A stretch of 64,000 nucleotides of DNA from Candidatus Saccharimonadota bacterium (GTDB lineage: Bacteria; Patescibacteriota; Saccharimonadia; Saccharimonadales; Saccharimonadaceae): positions 1 through 64,000 of the forward strand of contig JAUNNB010000001.1 in assembly GCA_030531645.1 (NCBI GenBank), written 5' to 3'. Below, piece by piece: positions 46,269 through 54,359 of this stretch. The position numbers and the translations under genes were made by a program. The number at the start of each line of letters is the position of its first letter. Positions within the stretch are counted from its first letter, which is position 1. The notes beneath the pieces are model-generated. The model saw only the letters and a program-made list of their open reading frames with translations. It did not search any database and was not told where the DNA came from.

Positions 46269-47687
46269 ATGAAAAACGTTTATATTACAACCGCCATTCC
46301 TTATGTTAATGGCAACCCTCATATTGGTCACGTCGAGGATTATCTTCTCGCCGATATTTCTGCGCGCTACGCTAAATTAAATGGCGCCAGCGTTCGTTTC
46401 CAAGTCGGCACCGACGAGCATGGCAATAAGATTGAGCAGAAAGCTAAATCTCTGAACCGTGATGTCCAGGAGTATGTCGACGAAAACGCCGAAAACTTTA
46501 AAACATTCATTTCTAAGCTCGGCGTCGAATACACAGATTTTATCCGCACTACAGATGCTGATCATATGAAGCGCGTCCAGGAAATCTGGAAGAATCTAAA
46601 AGACCATATTTATCTCAACAAATATGAAGGTTGGTATTGTACCGGTTGTGAACGTTTTATTACTGATAAAGAATGTGAAGAAAACGGTGGTGTTTGTCCA
46701 GACCACCAGGCTAATTACGACCGTCTCGAAGAGTCTAATTATTATCTCCGTATTGCTGATTTTAAAGACGAAATCCGCGCCAAGATTGAAAGCGACGAGA
46801 TGAAGATTCTCCCAGAATCTCGCAAGAAACAGGTTTTGAAGCTCCTAGAAGATACTCCAGATGTGTCTATCTCTCGTCCAAAGACCCACCTTACCTGGGG
46901 TGTCCCAGTTCCTGGTGACGATTCTCAGGTAATGTATGTGTGGATGGACGCCCTCTCTAACTACATTACGGTTTTAGGCTATCCTGACGCTAAAGATTTT
47001 GACGATTTCTGGCCAGCCAGCGTCCAGATTGTTGGCAAAGACATTCTCCGCTTCCATGCGATTATCTGGCCATCTATTCTTCTTGGCCTCGGCTTGCCAC
47101 TTCCGAAGGTTTTGCTTTCTCACGGCTTCATTCTTGCTAATGGCCAAAAGATGAGTAAATCTATTGGCAATGTTGTCGATCCTATCGAAGTCTTGGAGCG
47201 CCACGGTCTCGATGCCACACGCTATTATTTCTCACGTCATATCGATACCTTTGATGACTCAGATTTCACCTGGGAGAAATTTGATAACGCTTATAACAAC
47301 GAGCTCGCTAATGATTTTGGAAACCTCGTCCAGCGTCTTGCGGCTATGAGCAAGAAGAACGAAGTTAAGGGCCAGGAAGCCTTTGAACCAATCTATGATG
47401 GCGAATATAAGAACTTCATGGATAACTACGAATATACTAAGGCTATGGATTATGTCTGGAGCAAAGTCCAGGATGTCAATAAGCATATCGAAGAGACTAA
47501 GCCATGGATGGTAGCTAAAGAAGATCCTGCTACGGCCAAGAAGCTCCTCGAAGATCTCGATAGGGAATTGCTCCAGGTCAACTACCTATTGAAACCATTC
47601 CTCCCAGATGCCACCAGTAAAGTTGAAGACATCTTCGTAACGAGTGATATAATCGAGCCTGGTACGCCGCTATTTCCAAAGAATTAA
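46269..47687 (+). CDS. metG: Methionine-tRNA ligase
   Basis: Class I synthetase for tRNA-Met. The 472-residue protein has the PYVNGNPHIGH motif (HIGH), a zinc-knuckle region with CTGC and CEENGGVC, the KMSKSIGN motif and the anticodon-binding helix bundle. The C-terminal tRNA-binding domain of dimeric MetRS is absent. Start 46269 is preferred to a GTG at 46266 because the TGG-TATAAT box (46256-46261) ends 7 nt before it. A structured RNA element follows the stop. Confidence 0.96.
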   Translation: MKNVYITTAIPYVNGNPHIGHVEDYLLADISARYAKLNGASVRFQVGTDEHGNKIEQKAKSLNRDVQEYVDENAENFKTFISKLGVEYTDFIRTTDADHMKRVQEIWKNLKDHIYLNKYEGWYCTGCERFITDKECEENGGVCPDHQANYDRLEESNYYLRIADFKDEIRAKIESDEMKILPESRKKQVLKLLEDTPDVSISRPKTHLTWGVPVPGDDSQVMYVWMDALSNYITVLGYPDAKDFDDFWPASVQIVGKDILRFHAIIWPSILLGLGLPLPKVLLSHGFILANGQKMSKSIGNVVDPIEVLERHGLDATRYYFSRHIDTFDDSDFTWEKFDNAYNNELANDFGNLVQRLAAMSKKNEVKGQEAFEPIYDGEYKNFMDNYEYTKAMDYVWSKVQDVNKHIEETKPWMVAKEDPATAKKLLEDLDRELLQVNYLLKPFLPDATSKVEDIFVTSDIIEPGTPLFPKN

Positions 47688-47689
47688 AA

Positions 47690-47794
47690 ACAAAAGTAAA
47701 CCCTTCCATAAGCGAGTGTAGACTCGCGCACATACCAAGTAGTTTAGGTTACAGGATGCTTGGTACTCGCATTGGAAGGGTTTGTTTTGTTTTT
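47690..47794. ncRNA. Three-way-junction RNA element with two alternative folds
   Basis: About 100 nt between two convergent genes. The outer stem pairs CCCTTCCA (47701-47708) with TGGAAGGG (47773-47780), extended by flanking A-rich and T-rich runs. Inside are two hairpins: GCGAGT (47712-47717) with ACTCGC (47722-47727), and TACCAAG (47733-47739) with CTTGGTA (47759-47765). A second ACTCGC (47765-47770) can also pair with 47712-47717 and would extend the outer stem instead, so two folds exclude each other. The T-rich right end makes it a terminator for metG; the A-rich left end does the same for the minus strand. It is far more complex than the other terminators here. No known RNA family is recognised. 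Confidence 0.6.
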
Positions 47795-48545
47795 AATCTA
47801 GCTCAATAGAGTTGTGTAATAGATATTCGATAGGAGTATCGCCAGTGTAATCTTTTACTTCGATCTGACCATCTTCAGTCTTCTCAAATGGCACGCTTTC
47901 AACTGGTTCCATTGCGGAGAGCGCACTTGATGTGGTAGCGGTGAAGAGAATTGTATCGGTATAGATACCTGCTGGAATGGCAGTATTAGCTTTAGCACCG
48001 AAGTAAACGGTAGTTTCAGACTTAGCCACAGCTTCGTTCTCCTTGCGCTTAAGGTCGGTAGCTTCGGTCAAGATAGAAGTTGTAGTCGGAACTGCCTGAT
48101 AGGTCTTAGCATCGGTCGAATAACCCCAGTGATTTACAGGGAACTCAGCTGGAGTGGTCTGACCAGTGAGAGAAGAGAATACCTTTGACAATAATACGGT
48201 ATCCTGTGGAGCAGTCTGCTCAGTATCTTCTGCGAAGTAGAGCTTATAGCCATCAGCATTAGTATATACGCGGAGCTTCAATCTAGAAGAGCTAAATGTG
48301 CCCTCTGGAGTTGGAGTGATCTCAAACTGCATTTCATCAGCTTCGATTGCGACTGATAGACTTTGTTCGATATTCACGCTAAAGTTGCTTTTGGTGGAAG
48401 TTTCAGCGTGGGAAGCTCCCGGAGCGAGGAAGGAATTATATGCGAATAAGCCGCCCATGAATGCCAAGGCAAAAATGGACACACTTACATATGCGAGCGC
48501 GAAAGGGCTCTTTTTCCTAACCTGCTTGATAGAAAATTTTTTCAT
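47793..48545 (-). CDS. Secreted or anchored surface protein of unknown function
   Basis: A 250-residue protein with a basic N-terminus, a hydrophobic signal/anchor segment (about 15-40) ending near a possible AxA site (SHAET), and a Thr/Ser/Ala-rich beta-type mature domain without cysteines. No family recognised. The promoter is TTGCGT (48618-48613), 17 bp, TATACT (48595-48590), giving a leader of about 39 nt that holds two direct AGGTCATA repeats 17 bp apart. No convincing Shine-Dalgarno at the normal spacing. Confidence 0.65.
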   Translation of the reverse strand: MKKFSIKQVRKKSPFALAYVSVSIFALAFMGGLFAYNSFLAPGASHAETSTKSNFSVNIEQSLSVAIEADEMQFEITPTPEGTFSSSRLKLRVYTNADGYKLYFAEDTEQTAPQDTVLLSKVFSSLTGQTTPAEFPVNHWGYSTDAKTYQAVPTTTSILTEATDLKRKENEAVAKSETTVYFGAKANTAIPAGIYTDTILFTATTSSALSAMEPVESVPFEKTEDGQIEVKDYTGDTPIEYLLHNSIELD

Positions 48546-48600
48546 TATAATATGACCTTTTTATGTTTATGACCTATAAACCTACCCCTAGTATAAGTCA

Positions 48601-48625
48601 TTTTTTTAAAAAACGCAAGCGTTTT
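48601..48625 (-). terminator. Terminator of the 48657-48881 gene, overlapping the next promoter
   Basis: AAAACGC and GCGTTTT pair around AA; on the minus strand a T-rich tail follows. The TTGCGT -35 box of the next gene (48618-48613) sits inside the hairpin. Confidence 0.75.
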
Positions 48626-48656
48626 AATATATTTTGAGGAGAAAGATATCCACAGG

Positions 48657-48881
48657 TTAAATTGTGAATATAATAACTAGTGAAATCAAGGCTAGAACGA
48701 TTAAAACGATCCAAACCCAACCAAATTTGCTTGTTTTCACGGTGTCCTTTCCATAATCTATATCACGTGCAAAATCAGGGTCTTCCATAGAGCTTTCCTG
48801 AACTTTTTTTCTTAAATCTGCAGTGATGCGGTTATTAAGATCTGAGTTTTTTTCTTGTTCTTTATTTACAATTACACCCAT
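48657..48881 (-). CDS. Small C-terminally anchored membrane protein
   Basis: A 74-residue protein: a charged, helical cytoplasmic N-terminus (1-50) and one membrane helix at the C-terminal end (about 53-73). No family recognised. A full AAGGAGGAAG Shine-Dalgarno precedes the ATG, which supports translation. It is divergent from the aquaporin gene. Confidence 0.7.
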   Translation of the reverse strand: MGVIVNKEQEKNSDLNNRITADLRKKVQESSMEDPDFARDIDYGKDTVKTSKFGWVWIVLIVLALISLVIIFTI

Positions 48882-48961
48882 CTTCCTCCTTTCAATGTTC
48901 TTTTACAATTCTATCACATTTGTGCTATAATTGGGATATTATTACTTAATGGAGAGGAAAA

Positions 48962-49894
48962 ATGGCAAACACTAAGTCAAAGAAGACTTCCTCAAAGAAG
49001 CCTTCGACTAAGCCAAAAGCTGCAGAGAAGTCCGCAAAGACAGTGAAGACAGAAGCAGCCGCTACTAAAAAAGTAGCAACTACAGCAAAGGTCGCACCAG
49101 CTGTTGTAACAACCAAAAAACAGAATCCGTTTAAAGGCTTTTTCGCTCGCAAATGTGATCCAAATGAAAATATCTTGACTATTTTCAAGGGTCATCGTAT
49201 CTGGGGCGCAATCCTCGGTGAGCTCATCGGAACAATGCTTCTTTCAATTGTTCTTTTGACTCTTGGCGCATATCAGCCACTTTATATTATGTTCGCAATG
49301 GTCGGCATCACTATGGCCGTCTATGCAATTTCAGGTGCACACGTCAACCCAGCCGTTACCGTTGGTATGATGGCTAGCCGCCGTGTTTCTGCAATTCGCG
49401 GTATCCTTTACATCGTTGCCCAGGTTATCGGTGCTTGGCTCGGTCTCATGATTGTCAACGCTTTTCGTGTTGCTGGTGGTGAGGCTTATGACATCCCAGA
49501 GATGACTGCTATCGATGTCGAGAAGCTCGCTCCAATCATCTTTGTTGAGCTCATCGGCGCTGCTATCATCGGCTTCTTCTTTGCCCGTGCTCAGCACTAT
49601 CGTTCACCAAAAGGTGCATTTACTTACGCAGCTATGATTGCTGGCGGTGTTACCATTGCATTCATCTTTGCAATCGTTATCACCTCTAACTACCTCAGCA
49701 TGTCTAACGTCTTCATGATGAACCCAGCTATTGCTATCATGTATCAGATTTTCCCATCAGCTGCCGATAACTTCGGTGCTCTAATGGGCGACATTGCATT
49801 GGCTGTCCTTACCTACATCATCATCCCGATGATTGGTAGCGTAATCGGCTTCTTCCTCGCAGACGCTTCTAGCGCTCTCGCAGACGAAGCTTAA
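48962..49894 (+). CDS. Aquaporin / glycerol-facilitator (MIP) protein with cationic N-terminal tail
   Basis: A 310-residue MIP channel: about six membrane helices and the two NPA motifs GAHVNPAVT (first half) and MMNPAIAI (second half). The Arg that normally follows the second NPA and lines the selectivity filter (NPAR) is replaced by Ile. An N-terminal extension of about 55 residues is Lys/Ala/Thr/Ser-rich, like histone H1, and must lie in the cytoplasm. TGC-TATAAT about 28 nt upstream plus GGAGAGG give an SD-led mRNA. Substrate (water, glycerol or another small solute) cannot be told. A terminator follows. Confidence 0.85.
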   Translation: MANTKSKKTSSKKPSTKPKAAEKSAKTVKTEAAATKKVATTAKVAPAVVTTKKQNPFKGFFARKCDPNENILTIFKGHRIWGAILGELIGTMLLSIVLLTLGAYQPLYIMFAMVGITMAVYAISGAHVNPAVTVGMMASRRVSAIRGILYIVAQVIGAWLGLMIVNAFRVAGGEAYDIPEMTAIDVEKLAPIIFVELIGAAIIGFFFARAQHYRSPKGAFTYAAMIAGGVTIAFIFAIVITSNYLSMSNVFMMNPAIAIMYQIFPSAADNFGALMGDIALAVLTYIIIPMIGSVIGFFLADASSALADEA

Positions 49895-49908
49895 TTTGAA
49901 AGAACTTA

Positions 49909-49936
49909 GACTCCCCCGTTTCGGGGGAGTTTTTGT
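49909..49936 (+). terminator. Terminator after the aquaporin gene
   Basis: ACTCCCCC and GGGGGAGT pair around a short GTTTC loop, followed by a T run. The exoA -10 box (49939-49944) begins 3 nt after the T run. Confidence 0.93.
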
Positions 49937-49950
49937 GCTATAATTTTTAT

Positions 49951-50736
49951 ATGAAGTTATACTCATGGAACGTCAATGGTTTGCGCGCCGTGCTTAGGAA
50001 AGGCGCTCTCCAGGAATTCATGGAAGATGAACAACCAGATATCTTGTGCGTCCAAGAAACTAAGGCTAAAAGAGATCAGGTAGAAGTGGACTTACCAGAT
50101 TATGTTGAATATTGGAATTCAGCCGAACGCGCTGGCTACTCTGGTACGGCTATCTTTGTGAAGAACGGGCTAGAGGTGCTGAATGTCGCCAACGATTTGC
50201 CAGAGAGAATCGCCAAGAAATATAATTTAGATGAAAAAGATGCCTATGGCGCTCCAAATAGCGAAGGCCGCGTGATAACACTCGAGTTCAAAGATTTCTA
50301 TCTGGTAAATGTCTATACTCCTAATTCTAAACGCGAGCTAACCCGCCTAGAGCTCCGCGAAAAAAGTTGGGACCCAGCTTTCAAAGAATATGTCGATAGT
50401 CTAGACAAGCCAGTGATTATCTGTGGCGATTTCAATGCTGCCCATACAGAGATTGATTTGGCCCGTCCGAAAGACAATGAGAAGAATGCCGGTTATACTA
50501 TTCAGGAACGCCAGGGAATGACTAATCTCCAGCAAAACCTGGTCGACACATTCCGCCAACTTCACCCAGAAGATAGGAGATACACCTGGTGGTCTCATAT
50601 CGGTCACTCCAGAGAGAGAAACATAGGTTGGCGCATCGATTATTTCTTAGTCTCTCCTGAGATAAAATTTAGCGATGCCGAGATTCTAGAAGAATATATG
50701 GGCTCGGATCACTGCCCAATTATGATTGAGGTGTAA
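49951..50736 (+). CDS. exoA: Exodeoxyribonuclease III / AP endonuclease
   Basis: An ExoA/XthA-family Mg-dependent endonuclease that cuts abasic sites in base excision repair, downstream of Ung. The 261-residue protein has SWNVNGLRA at the start, QETKA (metal Glu), GDFNAAHTEIDLA and the C-terminal GSDHCPI (catalytic Asp-His). Start 49951 is chosen because TGC-TATAAT ends exactly 6 nt before it; a frame extending to 49933 would include the -10 box. Confidence 0.95.
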   Translation: MKLYSWNVNGLRAVLRKGALQEFMEDEQPDILCVQETKAKRDQVEVDLPDYVEYWNSAERAGYSGTAIFVKNGLEVLNVANDLPERIAKKYNLDEKDAYGAPNSEGRVITLEFKDFYLVNVYTPNSKRELTRLELREKSWDPAFKEYVDSLDKPVIICGDFNAAHTEIDLARPKDNEKNAGYTIQERQGMTNLQQNLVDTFRQLHPEDRRYTWWSHIGHSRERNIGWRIDYFLVSPEIKFSDAEILEEYMGSDHCPIMIEV

Positions 50737-50738
50737 AT

Positions 50739-50894
50739 ATGGACACAGTCAAAGAAATCGCAGATATTTTGAGACGAGACGGCTATAATATTCGCAACGT
50801 TCGCGAGGTTGAAGTTGGTCTAGAGGAAGATCTGCATTATTCGTACGAAGACGCGGTTCGCATCGCTCCAATGGTCGTAAAAATCGCGTCATAA
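50739..50894 (+). CDS. Small unknown protein (51 aa) downstream of exoA
   Basis: ATG 50739 is 2 nt after the exoA stop and opens a 51-codon frame ending TAA at 50892-50894. The product (start MDTVKEIADILRRDGYN, later YSYEDAVRIAP) is a balanced, soluble, helix-strand-helix-like sequence. No Shine-Dalgarno is visible in the 2-nt gap, so it would depend on coupling to exoA. Function unknown. Confidence 0.5.
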   Translation: MDTVKEIADILRRDGYNIRNVREVEVGLEEDLHYSYEDAVRIAPMVVKIAS

Positions 50895-50961
50895 CACCCC
50901 TTGCTAAAACCCAAATAATAGAGTATAATATATCTCAAAGTTAATAAATAAAGGTATTTTT

Positions 50962-51660
50962 ATGTCAGAAAATAAATTGAAGCTCGAAGCTCGTACTGCG
51001 ACCGGCAAGAAGGCCGCTGCTCTTCGTGCTAATGGACTTATCACCTCTGTTATCTACGGTGGTGAAGGCGACCCAATCCTCGCTCAGTCCGAATACAATC
51101 CGACGGAAAAAGTTCTCCGCTCGGCTGGTTACCACTCGACAATCGACCTTGATATTGCTGGCAAGGCTCAGCTCGCTATCGTGAAAGATGTCAATTTGGA
51201 TCCAGTTTCTCGCAAAATCATCAACGTTGAATTCCAGGCTGTCTCAGCTGATGAAGAAATTGAAGCTACTGCCCCTATCGTCCTCGAAGGCTTCGAAACT
51301 TCACAGGCTAATGTCCTTCACTACGTCATTCTCCAGGTTATGGAAGAAATCGATGTTAAGGCAAAGCCAGCCGATCTTCCTGAGAAGCTCATTATCGATG
51401 TTTCCAAGATGGCTGACCTTGACGATAAAATTACTGTCGCCGACATCGTCCTTCCTAAGGGTGTAGTCCTCGCTGACAAGGAACTCGCTTCTGACCAGAT
51501 TATCGCTAACCTTTACGACCCAGCTGCTGAAGCTGCTGCTCGTGAAGCCGAAGAGAAAGCTGCCGCAGAAACTTCCGTTGACGCAGCTGATGTTCCTTCT
51601 GACAACGGCTCTAAGCCTGAAGAAGCTTCTGAAGAATCTAAAGAAGAAAAAGCTGAATAA
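50962..51660 (+). CDS. rplY: 50S ribosomal protein L25 (CTC form)
   Basis: L25 binds 5S rRNA. The 232-residue protein is the long Ctc/TL5 form: an N-terminal L25 domain with EARTATGKKAAALRANG and a second beta domain, followed by a 45-residue acidic Glu/Ala tail. TATAAT near 50934 plus AAAGG give an SD-led mRNA with a leader of about 22 nt. A strong terminator follows. Confidence 0.94.
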   Translation: MSENKLKLEARTATGKKAAALRANGLITSVIYGGEGDPILAQSEYNPTEKVLRSAGYHSTIDLDIAGKAQLAIVKDVNLDPVSRKIINVEFQAVSADEEIEATAPIVLEGFETSQANVLHYVILQVMEEIDVKAKPADLPEKLIIDVSKMADLDDKITVADIVLPKGVVLADKELASDQIIANLYDPAAEAAAREAEEKAAAETSVDAADVPSDNGSKPEEASEESKEEKAE

Positions 51661-51664
51661 AAAA

Positions 51665-51694
51665 CAAGGCGCCCCTATACAGGGCGCCTTTTTG
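51665..51694 (+). terminator. Terminator after rplY
   Basis: AGGCGCCC and GGGCGCCT form an 8-bp stem around a 6-nt loop, with a T run; the dus -10 box (51699-51704) is 5 nt away. Confidence 0.93.
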
Positions 51695-51710
51695 ATGTTA
51701 TAATATGATT

Positions 51711-52736
51711 ATGATTTGGGATAAGTTACCGCATCACTTCACTTGTCTCGCGCCGATGGAAGGCGTGACAGATGTGGTTTTTCGTGCCGCTATCGCCAAG
51801 GCGGGCCGTCCCGATTTATTCTTCACTGAGTTCACTAATGTCTCGAGCTTCGCATCCGAAAAGGGCCGCCACGATGCTCTTGAACGCCTTTCTAAAAACG
51901 ATACCGATTCGCCAATCATCGCCCAGATTTGGGGGAAGAACCCAGATCATTTCGCCGAGCTGGCCGGCGCCTTGGAGAGGCTCGGCTTTGAAGGTCTAGA
52001 TATCAATATGGGCTGCCCAGACAAGCATGTTGTGAAGGCTGGCGGCGGCTCCAATATGATTCGCACTCCGGACCTCGCCGTTGAGTGTATCAAACGCGCC
52101 AAAGAAAATACTAATCTTCCGGTATCCGTTAAGACCCGCCTCGGCTTCACTTATGTCGATGAATATAAAGAGTGGATTCCGCTTCTCTTGAAACAAAACA
52201 TCGCCAACCTCACTGTGCATCTTCGCACTCGCAAAGAAATGTCCAAGGTGAAGGCTCATTTTGAACTCATTCCAGAAATCATCAAAATGCGCGATGAAAT
52301 TGCGCCCCAGGCCAAACTCACTTTTAATGGCGACATTCTGGCCAAGACTCGCCCGGCCGATGACACGGACGAGGCTCATGTTTATGCTGACGAACTTTTT
52401 GCAAAATATCCTGACATAGATGGCGTAATGATTGGCCGTGGTGTCTTTTCTAATCCATATTGTTTCGCCGACAAGATCGCAAACAGGGAAGACTTGCTCG
52501 AACTTTTTCGCTATCACTTGGATCTTTTCGATGCGCACCAGGCCGACCTTGCCGAAAGAAATGCCAATGAGTCAAACGAAAAGCTCCACCTGCATTATCC
52601 ATACGAACCTTTGAAACGTATGTTCAAAGTTTACCTTCATTCTTTCCCGGGCGCCTCTGATTTGCGCGCCGAATTAATGGACTGCAAAACCACGGACGAG
52701 CTCCGTTCTACCCTTGACAAATTCACACTAAAATGA
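51711..52736 (+). CDS. dus: tRNA-dihydrouridine synthase
   Basis: An FMN enzyme that reduces uridines in tRNA D-loops. The 341-residue protein has the TIM-barrel start LAPMEGVTDVVFR, the catalytic Cys in NMGCPDKHV, VKTRLG, and GVMIGRGVFSNPY (phosphate-binding). Start 51711 is chosen because TGT-TATAAT (51699-51704) ends exactly 6 nt before it; ATG 51705 would touch the box. The stop overlaps the consensus promoter of the next small gene. Confidence 0.93.
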   Translation: MIWDKLPHHFTCLAPMEGVTDVVFRAAIAKAGRPDLFFTEFTNVSSFASEKGRHDALERLSKNDTDSPIIAQIWGKNPDHFAELAGALERLGFEGLDINMGCPDKHVVKAGGGSNMIRTPDLAVECIKRAKENTNLPVSVKTRLGFTYVDEYKEWIPLLLKQNIANLTVHLRTRKEMSKVKAHFELIPEIIKMRDEIAPQAKLTFNGDILAKTRPADDTDEAHVYADELFAKYPDIDGVMIGRGVFSNPYCFADKIANREDLLELFRYHLDLFDAHQADLAERNANESNEKLHLHYPYEPLKRMFKVYLHSFPGASDLRAELMDCKTTDELRSTLDKFTLK

Positions 52737-52742
52737 TAAAAT
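52714..52742 (+). promoter_or_regulatory. Consensus promoter TTGACA-17-TAAAAT inside the end of dus
   Basis: TTGACA (52714-52719) and TAAAAT (52737-52742) are 17 bp apart, the best -35 match in the window. It drives the small gene at 52806, giving a leader of about 57 nt. Confidence 0.75.
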
Positions 52743-52805
52743 AACCCAGCGACACATAATTGTCGTAGTTTTTCAAAATTTCATCTGGGGAGGAGGTGAA
52801 TATGG

Positions 52806-53009
52806 ATGTCTCTCATCGGTACCGATAAAGTTTATGGTCGGTCGTATCGGACAGGTTCAAAGGAAGAAACTTGTGCATTCGCGCAGGCACTGGAGGCTAA
52901 CCCCACACATTTTTCCGACATGTCCGAGGCAGACAAGCAGAGAGTTCTGAATGAGGCGCATAGTCTTGGTTATCACGGCGACAGCCTTCAGCACTCATCT
53001 TGGTTCTGA
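52806..53009 (+). CDS. Small protein (67 aa) with strong promoter and full Shine-Dalgarno
   Basis: Not recognised. A soluble 67-residue protein with an alpha-helical look and a HSSWF end. Expression signals are unusually strong: TTGACA-17-TAAAAT, a GGAGGAGGTGA Shine-Dalgarno (a near-complete anti-SD match) and its own terminator (53041-53071). An out-of-frame ATG at 52802 is only 4 nt upstream and leads to a nine-codon frame, so ATG 52806 is chosen because it opens the long frame. High expression is an inference. Confidence 0.68.
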   Translation: MSLIGTDKVYGRSYRTGSKEETCAFAQALEANPTHFSDMSEADKQRVLNEAHSLGYHGDSLQHSSWF

Positions 53010-53040
53010 CCACAAACAACAACAGACGTCTTGTACCTTA

Positions 53041-53071
53041 TGGGTAGCTCTCACGGGCTACCCATTATTTT
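53041..53071 (+). terminator. Terminator of the 52806 gene
   Basis: GGGTAGC and GCTACCC pair around an 8-nt loop, then a T-rich run. The right half of the hairpin overlaps the last codons of the glycosyltransferase on the other strand. Confidence 0.8.
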
Positions 53072-54359
53072 TTAGCTGAATCGCCTCGTTATAAATTTCT
53101 TCAAAGCGCGCGAGCGTCTTTTTTAGATCATGGCGTTCGGCAATTTCCATCGAGCCTTTTGAATATTTCTCGCGAATTTCTGGTTTGGTCAGAATCTTCA
53201 CCAAGGCCTTGGCTATTCCGTCAATATCGCCAGGCTGGCATAACTCACCATTCTTATGATGCTGACAAAGTTCCTTTACGGCTCCTGCATCTACGGCTAC
53301 TAGTGGCAAACCAGTCGCAGCTGCCTCAATCAAAACAATACCCTGAGTTTCCGTTTCTGAAGCCGTCGCAAACACATTTGCTGAACGATACAATTCAAGC
53401 AATTCCGGCATCATAATCTTGCCGAGGAATTTCACATTCGGAATCTCGTTCTTCGCTACAATATTTTTCAAATTCGATACATCAATGCCATCGCCCACAA
53501 TCACGAGCTCGGCTTCTGGAATCTTATTCAAAACCTGTTGAAATGCATACACTACATTCGAAATACTTTTTTCCGGATCCACACGTCCCACATAAAGCAC
53601 GCGCGGCACGCCATTTTGTGCACGCGAAGCAACATTTGGCAAGGCTGGTTTCAAATCATGCTTCCTCATAATTTCTGCACTTGGTCTGCCTGGCTTAAAC
53701 GCTGTCAAATCCACGCCATTTGAAAGCGCTTCGACTGTCACTTGGAAATGTTTGCGATTCTTCGGTACCAAATCACCAATCGCCATCTCGGTTGGCATGG
53801 TGGCATACTCCGCATGTTTCAAGAAGCTCGCCATATACCAACGCACCGCCGCATTGGCTGGCTTGCGCAACATCGTTGGTTTAAAAATCTTGAACTGACT
53901 TGTCACATTATCTGGATACGCGTGCCCAGTCGAAACTAGTGGCACATCATTTTTCTTCACATAACGCATAATCGCGAGCGCGATTGTCTCTGCGGTCTGC
54001 AAGTGAATCACATCTGGCTGGAATTCATCGAGCGCCCTATTCACTTCTTTGAATGGATTATAGCTCCACCAAATTCCGTTTTTGTAAGCAAGCCTTGGCA
54101 TCGCATGCCCGAGCACTTCTTTTTTGGCTGGCACCTTGTTAATCTGGTCAGGATAAAACGGAAAACGAGCCGACGAAAGATGCACGGTTTTTACGCCGGT
54201 CTCCTTGTCGGTCGTGACATGCCTCTTACCATTAAAACTAGGTGCTATCACGAGCACCTCATGTCCTGCTTGCGCGAGTCCGTTTGCAAGATTATGTGCA
54301 AAAACGGCCACGCCATTCGTCATTGGCCAATATATATCTGATGCGATGGCAATTTTCAT
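53058..54359 (-). CDS. GT4-family glycosyltransferase
   Basis: A 433-residue GT-B glycosyltransferase: an N-terminal GVAVFAHNLANGL segment, a central VLYVGRVDPEKS (start of the C-terminal Rossmann domain), VIVGDG, and an E-x7-E motif ending EAAATGLPLVAVDAG. The sequence resembles the 1,2-diacylglycerol glucosyltransferase/mannosyltransferase branch, so membrane glycolipid synthesis is likely, but the sugar is unproven. TGG-TATAAT (54374-54369) ends 9 nt before the ATG and overlaps the smpB promoter on the other strand. Confidence 0.87.
   Translation of the reverse strand: MKIAIASDIYWPMTNGVAVFAHNLANGLAQAGHEVLVIAPSFNGKRHVTTDKETGVKTVHLSSARFPFYPDQINKVPAKKEVLGHAMPRLAYKNGIWWSYNPFKEVNRALDEFQPDVIHLQTAETIALAIMRYVKKNDVPLVSTGHAYPDNVTSQFKIFKPTMLRKPANAAVRWYMASFLKHAEYATMPTEMAIGDLVPKNRKHFQVTVEALSNGVDLTAFKPGRPSAEIMRKHDLKPALPNVASRAQNGVPRVLYVGRVDPEKSISNVVYAFQQVLNKIPEAELVIVGDGIDVSNLKNIVAKNEIPNVKFLGKIMMPELLELYRSANVFATASETETQGIVLIEAAATGLPLVAVDAGAVKELCQHHKNGELCQPGDIDGIAKALVKILTKPEIREKYSKGSMEIAERHDLKKTLARFEEIYNEAIQLKNNG

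Noticed and set aside
47690-47794. 4.5S (SRP) RNA or tmRNA identity for the structured element
   Set aside because: The SRP GGAAG..GCAGC core and the tmRNA Ala acceptor/tag features are missing.
48645-48655. Possible DnaA box (ATATCCACA) near 48650
   Set aside because: A single imperfect match to TTATCCACA without a cluster, AT-rich unwinding element or dnaA/dnaN nearby; not an origin.
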